Of a DNA stretch of 64,000 bases, positions 53,377-62,347 are shown piece by piece (the stretch's first letter is position 1; every line of letters begins with the position of its first letter). The translations under genes were made by a program, and so were the position numbers. The stretch lies in assembly GCA_009840545.1 (NCBI GenBank), contig VXNM01000008.1, positions 6,339-70,338 of the forward strand, in the 5' to 3' direction. The notes below the pieces were generated by a model that worked only from the letters and a program-made list of their open reading frames with translations, did no database searches and had not been told where the DNA came from. Origin of the DNA: Gammaproteobacteria bacterium (GTDB taxonomy: Bacteria; Pseudomonadota; Gammaproteobacteria; Pseudomonadales; Azotimanducaceae).

Positions 53377-55668
53377 TCATTGGCCGATAGATTCCGCGGT
53401 CACGGTGGGTTGTTGTTCAAACAAATTCGATTGAGTTGAATCTAGATCCTCTCCCGGAAACCAGTCTTCATGCCAAGACTGCCACTTGGAGTTTGAATTC
53501 TCGATACTCAGCGCAAAGTCCAAGTACCAGCGTGCACTTTCGGTCATTCCAGCCTCAAAGGCGTCTCTTGCGACCTTGGCAATTCGATCGGCGCATTGAT
53601 CAATGAGGCTCTGCACCATTACATTTCGCGGATCTAACAATTGGGCTTGGTTTAGTTTGAACAGGGCATTGGCTTCATCTGGTCTCGTGACATACCCTTG
53701 TTCGTAGAGCTCTACAGCTTCGTCGTACAAGTCTTCTGCTTCTGCAATTCGACTGAGCTCATCAGTCCGCAACGTTTCCAATTCCTCGAGGGATTCCTGC
53801 GACACGCCTTGAGCTCTTGCTGCTTCGATCAGTTCGTTTGCTTCATCTAAACTCCGTTCATCCATGAGTGCGATGAGGTTTAGCATCACATTCGCTTCGA
53901 CTTCGGCCAGTCCGTTGATGGCGACTTGGTTTTCCGGGTCCAACTCGAGAACTCGTTGGAAGGAAGCGTAAGCATTTTCGTCTAATGGCGAAACTAAACT
54001 GCCGTCTTGTCGATGAGTTGCCGCAACTTGCAATGTACCTTCAATCTCCTCTTGTAGCGATTGGGCCTGTTGCAACTCTTCCTGAGCGCTCCGCAAGTCC
54101 GCTGACGCCGGACTTGCCTCTACAGCCAATCCCAGCAAGTCTCTCGCAAGTGGCAAGTTTCCGCGTTTTGTTTGTTCAAGTGACATCTCTGCAATGCTCT
54201 TGGACAGCATGTTGAGCTGGGACTGTGCTTCCTCGCTTGCAGGATGATCGGGATGCTGTCTAACTATTTGCTTGTAGGCAAGGATTATCGCAGTCAAGGA
54301 CTCCTGATCCTCGGTCCCTCGTAGCTCTTGCAATCGTCGAGTGTCGTCCATTAGCCGATCAGCGCGGCGCATCCGATAGAGCTGCTGCGACAGGTCGTCG
54401 ATGCCTTCATCGTTAGGATACACGCGTGCCAGCTCATCCAGTCTCGATTGGGCAAGCGTAAGATTGTTCCCTTCTATGAACTGAGAGATCTGGAGTTTCC
54501 ATGCATTGCGAACGTCATCAATCTCCCGTATTGCAGCTTGATGATTTGGTGCGACCTCAAGAACACGGTTATAGGCTGAGGTAATTGCACTTAACGTCTG
54601 ATTTGCATCGGACTGAAGCGCTTCCGCCGTTCTCCATCTTTCTTCGAATTCAGGATGCTCAACAATTCCAAGTCCGGAGAAAAACTCTTGAATTGCACTG
54701 CGCTCCACATAGCCAATCCAAGTTCCAGCAATCAAGAAGATTGGACCTAAAAACGTCGCGGCAAAATAGGCTGCGCGTCGTCGAGGACTGAAGGTATCAA
54801 AACCCGAAGAGGTACGACGGTCACCGCCGAAATTGACAATGGCTAGTTCTTCAGAACGTACGAGATCTGAACGAACAATTGAAGAAGATTGAATGGTCGT
54901 CGCTGCGACATCATCAAAAGCCTTGTTCAAGACTTCTGGATCGAGTTCTCGCTCACGAGGTTCAAAGGCAAGGCAAGTGTCGATAACTGGTTGAAGTGCT
55001 AAGTAGTCGACGGGTAGGCGGGGAACCGTGTCTTCCTGCGATGAAGCTCTCCCAATACCCGATTCATCTATCCATGGGACCTCTCCACAAAGTGTTCGGT
55101 AGATAACGATTCCGAGAGAGTAGATGTCGGAATGTGAATCAACTGATGTACCTCGAACTGATTCGGGGCTACTGTAGCCAGGCGTGATTAAGTTGGATCT
55201 CAGATTTCCGGATGCAAAGGAACCGCCAGAGACGTCAATCAATATGGGCTCAAGATTGTCCCGAAGAAGGATGTTCTGCGGTTTGATGTCTCCATGAACC
55301 AATCCATTCGTCTCCAGGTGTTGCACGGCCCTCGCTAGTCTCACAAAGATCCCCTTAATCTGCGTAAGACTCATCCCTGCCGCCAGAGCTTGGGTGAGAT
55401 CAAAAGAACCCAACCATTCGTACGCCACGTATGTGTTGTTCCCCTCTTGGCCTTCGTCCAGCACCTGACACACGTTTGGATGGGGATCAGCTTTTAACGC
55501 TTTCGCACAATCAAGAAGATTTTCTGCCTGGTTCCTAGCACGTTCGTTCTCGACTGAAATTATCTTGAGGGCGACTTTTCGGTCATTTCGTTCGTCCAGC
55601 GCAAGGAATACACTCGTCGAGGCCCGGGTCGAGAGAGTTTCCAAGATCTTGTAACCGCTAATCTTCAT
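53377..55668 (-). CDS. Membrane Ser/Thr protein kinase with TPR-like repeats
   Basis: A 763-residue transmembrane kinase. The kinase domain (about 1-260) has Lys35 (VALKII), HGDIKPQN at 125-132 with catalytic Asp127, and DVS at 145-147 instead of DFG. The glycine-rich loop is degenerate (LSTRASTSVFLA), so activity may be low or atypical. A membrane segment at about 300-320 follows, then a long periplasmic helical region (about 340-745) made of TPR-like units such as LAQSRLDELARVYPNDEG and ALFKLNQAQLLDPRN. It starts inside the end of the MORN gene (11-nt overlap). Confidence 0.9.
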   Translation of the reverse strand: MKISGYKILETLSTRASTSVFLALDERNDRKVALKIISVENERARNQAENLLDCAKALKADPHPNVCQVLDEGQEGNNTYVAYEWLGSFDLTQALAAGMSLTQIKGIFVRLARAVQHLETNGLVHGDIKPQNILLRDNLEPILIDVSGGSFASGNLRSNLITPGYSSPESVRGTSVDSHSDIYSLGIVIYRTLCGEVPWIDESGIGRASSQEDTVPRLPVDYLALQPVIDTCLAFEPRERELDPEVLNKAFDDVAATTIQSSSIVRSDLVRSEELAIVNFGGDRRTSSGFDTFSPRRRAAYFAATFLGPIFLIAGTWIGYVERSAIQEFFSGLGIVEHPEFEERWRTAEALQSDANQTLSAITSAYNRVLEVAPNHQAAIREIDDVRNAWKLQISQFIEGNNLTLAQSRLDELARVYPNDEGIDDLSQQLYRMRRADRLMDDTRRLQELRGTEDQESLTAIILAYKQIVRQHPDHPASEEAQSQLNMLSKSIAEMSLEQTKRGNLPLARDLLGLAVEASPASADLRSAQEELQQAQSLQEEIEGTLQVAATHRQDGSLVSPLDENAYASFQRVLELDPENQVAINGLAEVEANVMLNLIALMDERSLDEANELIEAARAQGVSQESLEELETLRTDELSRIAEAEDLYDEAVELYEQGYVTRPDEANALFKLNQAQLLDPRNVMVQSLIDQCADRIAKVARDAFEAGMTESARWYLDFALSIENSNSKWQSWHEDWFPGEDLDSTQSNLFEQQPTVTAESIGQ

Positions 55669-56551
55669 TTGTTCCGCCTGACTGACGTGTCAATGAGACT
55701 ATGGCTCCACTTGTTCTAATTCCAAGAACGAATTTCCCGTAGCTGATGTATGCGGAACCGTCCTTGTTGACCGCTCTTCCCTCGCCATGCGCCAATCCGT
55801 CAATGCATTGATCACCGCTAAACATCCACTCCTGTCCTTCGATGACCAGTCGACAGTTCTCGACGACTTCTATCAGTTCGTTCGAGACCAGCTCTCCGTT
55901 GTCCCATGTTTGGAAATGCAGACTGTTCTGTGCTCTATTGTCCAGTACACCTTCACCGTGACGAAAATCTTGCGAAAAGAACCCACGGTAGGTGTTGCCA
56001 TCTGACTGATACAACTCACCGAATCCCTCTTTGAGCCCTTCTCGGAACCAACCTTGATACGTGCGGCCATCTTCATAGGACAGCGTCCCTTCTCCGTGGC
56101 GTTTCCCCCTTAGAAAGAGTCCGCGATAGAAGTCGCCGGTAGCTTTCTCTTGAAAAAAACCCTCGCCTGAAATCACACCCTTCACAAAAGACCCTTCGTA
56201 AATATCCCCATTTAGAAAGACGAGAATCCCATAGCCGTGCCGGATTTCGTTTTCGAAGGTGCCTGTATAGACCTCACCATCAGGAACCGACATCTTGCCA
56301 TTCCCATGAATCTTGCCTTCTCGGAAGTCACCTTCATAGACCGTACCGTCTATCCACTCCATCCGCCCTGTTCCATGTCTGACTCCGTCCCGCAGTTCTC
56401 CTTCGTATACATTTCCCTCGTCGTCGGTGACCTTTCTGATAACGGTACGAGCATCTAATTCCGTTGCAGAAAAGGTCACTACTAAGAGAATCAACACGAG
56501 CAACGCATAGTTCTCATTTAGAGAACTTCGAAGCTTCTGTTTAACTGCCAT
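55658..56551 (-). CDS. Secreted MORN-repeat protein
   Basis: A 297-residue protein with a signal peptide (about residues 14-35, ending ATELDA) and a row of about eight MORN repeats, such as YEGELRDGVRHGTGRM, YEGDFREGKIHGNGKM, YTGTFENEIRHGYG, YEGSFVKGVISGEG and YQGWFREGLKEGFG. The repeats form an extended beta array that binds proteins or lipids. The C-terminal part (about 225-297) has a small disulfide candidate. The kinase gene follows with an 11-nt overlap, so MORN protein and kinase are probably made together; both expose their non-kinase parts to the periplasm. Confidence 0.9.
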   Translation of the reverse strand: MAVKQKLRSSLNENYALLVLILLVVTFSATELDARTVIRKVTDDEGNVYEGELRDGVRHGTGRMEWIDGTVYEGDFREGKIHGNGKMSVPDGEVYTGTFENEIRHGYGILVFLNGDIYEGSFVKGVISGEGFFQEKATGDFYRGLFLRGKRHGEGTLSYEDGRTYQGWFREGLKEGFGELYQSDGNTYRGFFSQDFRHGEGVLDNRAQNSLHFQTWDNGELVSNELIEVVENCRLVIEGQEWMFSGDQCIDGLAHGEGRAVNKDGSAYISYGKFVLGIRTSGAIVSLTRQSGGTNED

Positions 56552-56587
56552 TAAACTTTCATCCTCTAGGTTCCCACCGCATCGTTC

Positions 56588-57409
56588 TTGGAAAACTTTT
56601 TCTTGACATTGGCCTACGTTGCTATTGGGGCGTCCGCTGGATTTCTGGGTGGGCTTCTCGGTGTGGGCGGCGGCGTAATCGTGGTACCTGCTCTCATATT
56701 CATTTTCGAGACGACTGGTCAGTTCTCGAGTTCCGATCTTTCGCCAAACGTATTGGTCTTGTTTGCGACCGGAACATCGATGGCTTCGATCATTTTCACA
56801 ACAGGTTCATCCGCAGTTGCGCAGATGAGACGCAGGAACATTGATTGGTCCATGGTTCAAATCTGGATGCCCATGCTAATGATTGGTGCTTTTGCGTCTA
56901 GTTATATCGCTAAGTTCATGCCTATCCAACTCTTGAAAGGTTTTATAGGCACGTTTCTGATCTTCGTGGCTTTCGTGCTCCTCTTGAACAAACTGCCACA
57001 GTCAAAACGAAATAGACCTTCAATCGTTCCAACAGCTATGGTGGCATCAACAGGGGGACTTGTAAGTGGATTAGTAGGAATTGGGGGTGGCAATGTGGTA
57101 GTGCCGTCGCTCCTGTACTTCAAAACTCCCGTCATACGGGCTGCTGCGGTGGCAAGCACATGTGGTTTTGGAGTCGCTGTGTCGGGAGCGATCGGTTACT
57201 TCTTGAATGGTTCCGTAATCGAGCATCCATGGGCACTGGGCTACATTTATCTCCCTGCTCTTCTGCCTATTGCTGTTGCCAATACCATCTGCGCTCCGAT
57301 TGGAGTCCATTTCGCACAACGAGTCCCTAGCGATCGACTAAAGAAAATTTTTGGGGGAATGATGTGCGTGGTATCTCTGTTCATGTTCTATAGCATGATC
57401 TCGAGTTAG
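56588..57409 (+). CDS. TauE/SafE-family sulfite/sulfonate exporter
   Basis: A 273-residue permease with seven to eight membrane segments in two related halves, each with the family motif: GGLLGVGGGVIVVPAL near the N-terminus and SGLVGIGGGNVVVPSLL near residue 155. The family exports sulfite, sulfoacetate or related anions. The start is TTG at 56588; no strong ribosome-binding site was found. It is divergent from the MORN gene by 36 bp and ends by sharing TTAG with the pyk stop. Confidence 0.9.
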   Translation: MENFFLTLAYVAIGASAGFLGGLLGVGGGVIVVPALIFIFETTGQFSSSDLSPNVLVLFATGTSMASIIFTTGSSAVAQMRRRNIDWSMVQIWMPMLMIGAFASSYIAKFMPIQLLKGFIGTFLIFVAFVLLLNKLPQSKRNRPSIVPTAMVASTGGLVSGLVGIGGGNVVVPSLLYFKTPVIRAAAVASTCGFGVAVSGAIGYFLNGSVIEHPWALGYIYLPALLPIAVANTICAPIGVHFAQRVPSDRLKKIFGGMMCVVSLFMFYSMISS

Positions 57410-58821
57410 CTTGGCTGAGCTCGACGAAGTTGGATTGAATCGACGGCCCCTTCACTCAAAACATCGCTAACCACTACCAGCAAGTCACTCTCAACTAGCC
57501 CTTCTCGTTCGCCGAGAACTTCGAGAGCACTTTGGATTGTCAATTCCGGATTGGGATTGAACGAAGTTCGATGCGCGTAAACCCCACGGTTGAGCATGAG
57601 CCGGCAAAGAGTATGTCCAAGATTGCTGAACGCAAATATCGGCACATCCTTGGGAGCACAATTGGTAACAAGGTCTGCCATGAGACCACTTCGAGTTACA
57701 ACGATAATGCCCGACGCAGCGCAGCGTTCAGCAAGTTCGACTGCAGATCGCGCTAGGTTTTGCTTTGTGTCACTTGTAGGAAGAGATTGCGAAAAATTCA
57801 AACCGGGTGCGCGTTCACTCTCCTCGAGAATCCGTCGCAGTTGCTCCACAACCTCAACGGGGCGGCGCCCGATACTGGTTTCAGACGAGAGCAAGACGGC
57901 ATCGACGCCTTCATAGACGGCATTGGCCACGTCGATTGCTTCCGCTCGTGTCGGTATTGGGTTTTCAACCATCGATTCCAACAAGTGCGTCGCCATGACG
58001 CAGCGGCGACCCATCCTCAGAGCTGTATCAACCAATTGACGTTGAAGTCGAGGAAGTCGTGCAATATCCATTTCGATACCAAGATCCCCTCTAGCAACCA
58101 TGAGTCCATATGCAACTTTGGAAATGGATTCCGCTTCCTGCACTCCCTCATGATTCTCGATCTTGGCAATAATCTTCACCCACTGATGTGAACTGCCAAG
58201 CAACTCCTGCAACGCCAGCACATCGTCTGCACTTCGCACAAACGATTGGGCGATAAAACTAATCTCATTTTCTTTTGCAAACTCGATGTCCTCGCGATCC
58301 TGTAAAGAAATTGCGGGAAGATTCACATGAACACCAGGTAGGTTTACGTGACGCCTGCTACCTAATTCACCTCCGTCCGTTACACGACAAACTAGTCCGT
58401 CGTCCGCTTGTTTCATTACCTCTAGGTTGATCAGTCCGTTATCCAATCGTATGGTGTCGCCAATTTGCACCGATTTAGCAAACTCCGGGTAACCAACATT
58501 AATAGTCATCTGTTCGGGTCGCTCTTCACCACGGGGCTTTCCACTTAACAGGACCTCCGCTCCTGGAACGAGATTGACCGGTTCAATTCGCTCTCCGGTT
58601 CTGATTTCCGGACCTTTGGTATCAAGGAGGATGGGAATTGTGTGGCGAAGAGTCCGATTCAGTTTTCGAATTAATGCCACCGTCTTTGCGGCTTCGTCGT
58701 GTGACGAATGCGACATGTTTATCCGAACTACGTCCATGCCGGCTTCGTGCATGGACCGAATGGTTTCCCATTCGTTGGAGGACGGCCCTACTGTACAGAT
58801 AATTTTGGTACGACGACGCAT
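57406..58821 (-). CDS. pyk: Pyruvate kinase
   Basis: A 471-residue pyruvate kinase that converts phosphoenolpyruvate and ADP to pyruvate and ATP. RTKIICTVGPSS opens the barrel, followed by VVRINMSHSSHDEA (the catalytic region), LLDTKGPEIRTG and the KIENHEGVQEAESI / VARGDLGIEM active-site segments. The C-terminal allosteric domain (AERCAASGIIVVTRSG) is present. The length is typical. Confidence 0.97.
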   Translation of the reverse strand: MRRRTKIICTVGPSSNEWETIRSMHEAGMDVVRINMSHSSHDEAAKTVALIRKLNRTLRHTIPILLDTKGPEIRTGERIEPVNLVPGAEVLLSGKPRGEERPEQMTINVGYPEFAKSVQIGDTIRLDNGLINLEVMKQADDGLVCRVTDGGELGSRRHVNLPGVHVNLPAISLQDREDIEFAKENEISFIAQSFVRSADDVLALQELLGSSHQWVKIIAKIENHEGVQEAESISKVAYGLMVARGDLGIEMDIARLPRLQRQLVDTALRMGRRCVMATHLLESMVENPIPTRAEAIDVANAVYEGVDAVLLSSETSIGRRPVEVVEQLRRILEESERAPGLNFSQSLPTSDTKQNLARSAVELAERCAASGIIVVTRSGLMADLVTNCAPKDVPIFAFSNLGHTLCRLMLNRGVYAHRTSFNPNPELTIQSALEVLGEREGLVESDLLVVVSDVLSEGAVDSIQLRRAQPS

Positions 58822-59900
58822 GACTCAATAACATCCATGTAGAGTTGAGGCGCAAACCAATGCTATCAAACTAACGCGCATAAACCCCTTGATTTCCTCA
58901 AGAAAGCTCTAGCCGAAGTGTTAGCTCCACTCACACCACAATCTTGACGTTAACCTCCTTTGATGAACTGCTCGTAACACTCGTGAGTCTGTACGTGTGA
59001 CTAATTGGTCGTGTTGAAGTGTAGCCATTGGTCTAAGTCTCTTTGACTGATGACTCAATGCGATCATTGAGAAATCAATAATCGACATTTCTGGAAGTAT
59101 GTCGCAGAATGTTGTTCTAGTGTTGTCATTGTTCCAAGTCTCCACTGTTCGTAGAAGCTCGTGTTTGTTCAAGTCTCTCGCCTTCTAGAGTGTTTGAATT
59201 CCCGGTCCGACAAGCTCGCGGTGGGACTTGTAGAACTCGAGCGCTAATACACAGGGCAATGAGAAGTTCACTTGTGATTTTCGCGATTTCCCGCTAGTTC
59301 AAACCGGAATCCCCGAGTGAAGCGAATGAAGCGACTTGCGTTGCGCGTGGCAGGAGGTGCGGTGAGATTATCGCGACCCCTCAACCGTTACACAGTCGAC
59401 CGCTACTATAGCTATACCCAATGCAAGTGCGTCTACGGTCCGGTCTGTTTGTGGCAAACGGCGAGAAAATATGAAGAGTCCAGATCTACACCTGTTCGAA
59501 GCAGAGCTCGAAGTGGGAATAGGAAAAAAATTTCGAAATCGAACTTACGAAAAGATTTTTGCTTGTGATGCGTCTAGTGCAGAGTTCCTGTTACGGGCTA
59601 GATATGCAGGGTTCAAAGTCACGTTTAGAAACGGGCCATCCAAGGTGAAGGCCAAGTGAGTGGATATCAAGAGGATTCCCAAACTCCTGACATGGGGATC
59701 GATTGACATGAAGGTCACAAATCTTGTCAGAGCACTCATACTGCCTTTTGACCGTCGCATGAGCACACTAGGTCTCTTGGGTCCCTCATAGGAGCCCCTT
59801 GTTACGATTCAACTGGAGTAGCTCAAGAGCATGTCCAGCTGATGATTTGAGGAGAGGAGAATCGTTTCTTCAGTTGCAATCGCTGCAATTGACAATTTGC
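58822..59900. other. Gene-poor region of about 1.1 kb
   Basis: No recognisable gene is present. Short ORFs on both strands (for example 58921-59172 minus and 59317-59568 plus) look non-coding by their composition. One ORF at 59471-59659 looks somewhat protein-like and is listed separately. No tRNA, repeat array or IS end was seen. Confidence 0.55.
59471..59659 (+). CDS. Small hypothetical protein
   Basis: A 62-residue ORF, MKSPDLHLFEAELEVG..., with a plausible balance of charged and hydrophobic residues and a basic C-terminus (GPSKVKAK). No family is recognised, and no clear ribosome-binding site is seen. The call rests on amino-acid composition only. Confidence 0.3.
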   Translation: MKSPDLHLFEAELEVGIGKKFRNRTYEKIFACDASSAEFLLRARYAGFKVTFRNGPSKVKAK

Positions 59901-60326
59901 CTACGAAGTTAGCCAAGGATCGACGAGTTCAATTTCCATTCCTTCAAAGTCTCTGAAATTGCGAGTTGCCACAGTTAGATTTCTTGCGCGGCCAATTGCA
60001 GCTATTTGGCAGTCTACTGTTGAGAATGGACGATCGGCTTTACGTCGGATAGAAGCAATGTACGTATAAGAGACTACCGCAACTCGATCAAAGGGAAGTA
60101 TCCGTCCCGGGAATGCTTCTTCCAACATCCTTTCGGTATCGGCAATCAACGTTCTTTGGCGTCTTCCCGTAATCAAAATGGCAACGCCATACCGCAGTTC
60201 GGTCTCGCTGATCGTGGAGAAATAGGAACTGTCCATTCGGAGACCTGAAATCCAATTCTCCACTGTGGGAGACGGATATTTCCGCATTAGTTCTGATTCA
60301 ACGTTGATATCCAACAGGAACGGCAT
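59901..60326 (-). CDS. fitB: PIN-domain toxin, FitB/VapC-like
   Basis: A 141-residue PIN-domain RNase, the toxin of FitAB/VapBC modules. The acidic residues are in FLLDINVESELM, ISETELRYG, FSTVDCQIAAIG and TRNFRDFEG, so the active site looks intact. The late ELVDPW is typical of FitB. The antitoxin frame ends 9 bp upstream but its start is disrupted (see next feature). PIN toxins cleave RNA, often tRNA. Confidence 0.9.
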   Translation of the reverse strand: MPFLLDINVESELMRKYPSPTVENWISGLRMDSSYFSTISETELRYGVAILITGRRQRTLIADTERMLEEAFPGRILPFDRVAVVSYTYIASIRRKADRPFSTVDCQIAAIGRARNLTVATRNFRDFEGMEIELVDPWLTS

Positions 60327-60335
60327 TACTTGGAA

Positions 60336-60577
60336 CTATTCGATGATTGGTGGATCGCGACTGGGCTCGCGCGATGGCAGCTCAAGATCGAGCCCGTTCC
60401 CGGGTCCAAAGTAGAAGTGGATGACTTCTGCCAGATTTTGAGAGTCATCGTTTCCGCCCAACGCATTGCGCAAGATGAGCCTCGCCTCCTCTTCCATTGA
60501 ACGGTTGTTGAGGGCTGCACGTAAGCGTAGCCGAGTCTTTACGTTGTGTCTGTAGAATCGTCAGCGAGAGTGCACAT
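60336..60577 (-). pseudogene. FitA-like antitoxin, frameshifted near its start
   Basis: The frame ending at TAG (60336-60338) encodes VKTRLRLRAALNNRSMEEEA, then ARLILRNALGG, the core of a FitA/Arc-type antitoxin. Upstream this frame is closed by TGA at 60561-60563 and has no ATG, GTG or TTG before the core. The missing N-terminus lies in another frame: from the ATG at 60577 it reads MCTLADDST and then stops. Removing about 10 nt between DDST and KTRLR would join them as DDSTKTRLR, the usual family sequence. The gene appears inactivated by a small insertion. Confidence 0.6.
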
Positions 60578-62347
60578 ATGCAATCCAATTTTCTTAGTCA
60601 AGCTATAGCCGATGTAACGGCTCCTGGGGAACCCTATGAGACCAGGACCGTAGAAGTTGGGGAAGTGAGTTACGTAGGCTTCGTCAACGCACCACCAAAC
60701 CTACGTGAACTGTATCGACAGGGAATTAAGTTCGACGATCGAGATTTCTACGTCTATGAGGACGAACGATATTCGTACACGGATGCTTGGATACTCGCCG
60801 CACAAGTAGCAAATCGGTTGATCGAATGTGGCGTATCCAAAGGCGATTGCGTTGGAATTTCATTTCGTAACTACCCTGAGTGGATATGGGCCTTCATGGG
60901 AATCACATCCATGGGTGGGGTAGCCGTAGCTATGAATGCATGGTGGTCCACCGAAGAAATGATCTACGGTATCAACGACAGCGGGCTGAAAACGTTGATT
61001 GTTGATCAGCAACGATTCGATCAGATCAGGGACCATATTGATGAATTGCACCTCAATGTCATAACCGTCCGAACTGAGCGTCAATCACAGTCAACGACAT
61101 GGAACGACTGGTTAAACAATGCGTCGAGTTCCATGCCCGAAATCGACATTCCCGAGCAACATCCCGCGTCCCTGCTTTACACATCAGGTTCAACCGCGCA
61201 CCCGAAGGGTGTACTGTCTACACACTTGGCTATCACAAACGCACTCTTGGGATGGGAATCTGGCGGGATGATCGGAATGCGAGCGTTCCAGCTCCGAGTG
61301 CAGCAGGAACGCAAGGAGCATTCGGAAGAGTTGCAACTGAGTCTAGAAGAATCAGCACAAGAGCAACCTACCCCACCTGAGATTCCAACGGTTCCCTCAA
61401 TGATTTTGAGTGTGCCTCTCTTCCATGTAACGGGCCTTACAGTACAAATGCTGAGTTCGTTTCGAAGTGGACGCAAGCTTGTCGGTATGTACAAGTGGGA
61501 TGTTGAAGAAGCATTGAGAATCATTCAAGACGAACAAATCTCGTCTTTCAACGGAGTTCCAACCATGGCTTGGGAGCTAGCGCAATCCCCCAAGTTGAAG
61601 AATTACGATCTCAGTAGTCTGAAGAGTGCTGGTGGAGGCGGCGCACCAATGGCACCGGAACAAGCACGGCAGATAGACAACAAGCTTGCTAGAGGCGGTC
61701 AAGGTACTGGATGGGGCATGACCGAGACACAAGGACTGGCCACGAGCATAGGCGGCGAAGTATTCAATGAGCGACCCACCAGCTGCGGTCGCGCTATTCC
61801 CCCTCTCGTAAAAGTCAAAGCAGTGGACGACGACGGCAATCAGCTTGAGCCCGGAGAAACAGGAGAACTTTGCATCTGGGGAATCATGAACTTTCAGGAA
61901 TATTGGAACCAACCCGACGCCACCGCCGAAACACTCGTGGATGGCTGGGTGCTAACAGGCGACATCGGACATCTCGATGAAGATGGATATGTCTATATCA
62001 CTGACCGAAAGAAAGATATCGTTCTTCGGGGCGGGGAAAACGTGGGTTGCCAAGAGGTCGAGGCGGTACTGTACGAGCATCCCGACGTATTAGAATGCTC
62101 CGTTTTCGGACTGCCGGACCAACGGCTTGGAGAGACGGTTGCGGCCGTAGTTTGCGTGCAACCGAACGCAGCCCTAAACGCCTCAGAGCTTCAATCTTTT
62201 GCTGGGGAACACCTCGCGAAATTTCAAGTGCCTGAAAGAGTTTGGATTCAGACAGACCGGCTCCCGAGAACCGCTTCAGAGAAGATTTTCAAACGCGAAA
62301 TCCGCGATCGCATCCTACAAGAAATAGACCGGGATAACCATGATTGA
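60578..62347 (+). CDS. Acyl-CoA synthetase (AMP-binding)
   Basis: A 589-residue adenylate-forming enzyme that activates a carboxylic acid with ATP and CoA. The ATP loop is LLYTSGSTAHPKGV, A5 is GWGMTETQG, A7 TGDIGHLDEDGY, A8 DRKKDIVLRGGENV, and the catalytic Lys is in RTASEKIFKRE. An insertion of about 50 charged residues (around 225-270, RVQQERKEHSEELQ) is unusual. The chain length of the substrate cannot be told. It overlaps the next gene by 8 nt. Its ATG abuts the ATG of the disrupted antitoxin on the other strand (CATATG). Confidence 0.92.
   Translation: MQSNFLSQAIADVTAPGEPYETRTVEVGEVSYVGFVNAPPNLRELYRQGIKFDDRDFYVYEDERYSYTDAWILAAQVANRLIECGVSKGDCVGISFRNYPEWIWAFMGITSMGGVAVAMNAWWSTEEMIYGINDSGLKTLIVDQQRFDQIRDHIDELHLNVITVRTERQSQSTTWNDWLNNASSSMPEIDIPEQHPASLLYTSGSTAHPKGVLSTHLAITNALLGWESGGMIGMRAFQLRVQQERKEHSEELQLSLEESAQEQPTPPEIPTVPSMILSVPLFHVTGLTVQMLSSFRSGRKLVGMYKWDVEEALRIIQDEQISSFNGVPTMAWELAQSPKLKNYDLSSLKSAGGGGAPMAPEQARQIDNKLARGGQGTGWGMTETQGLATSIGGEVFNERPTSCGRAIPPLVKVKAVDDDGNQLEPGETGELCIWGIMNFQEYWNQPDATAETLVDGWVLTGDIGHLDEDGYVYITDRKKDIVLRGGENVGCQEVEAVLYEHPDVLECSVFGLPDQRLGETVAAVVCVQPNAALNASELQSFAGEHLAKFQVPERVWIQTDRLPRTASEKIFKREIRDRILQEIDRDNHD

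Noticed and set aside
58921-59172. An 83-codon minus-strand ORF.
   Set aside because: Composition looks random, with no ribosome-binding site and no motif.
59317-59568. An 83-codon ORF in the gene-poor region.
   Set aside because: It is unusually rich in Arg, Ser and Tyr, has no motif, and overlaps a better candidate in another frame.
60326-60520. A 64-codon minus-strand ORF directly upstream of the PIN toxin, as candidate antitoxin.
   Set aside because: It is out of frame with the clear FitA-like reading (RSMEEEAR), which lies in the overlapping frame ending at 60336.
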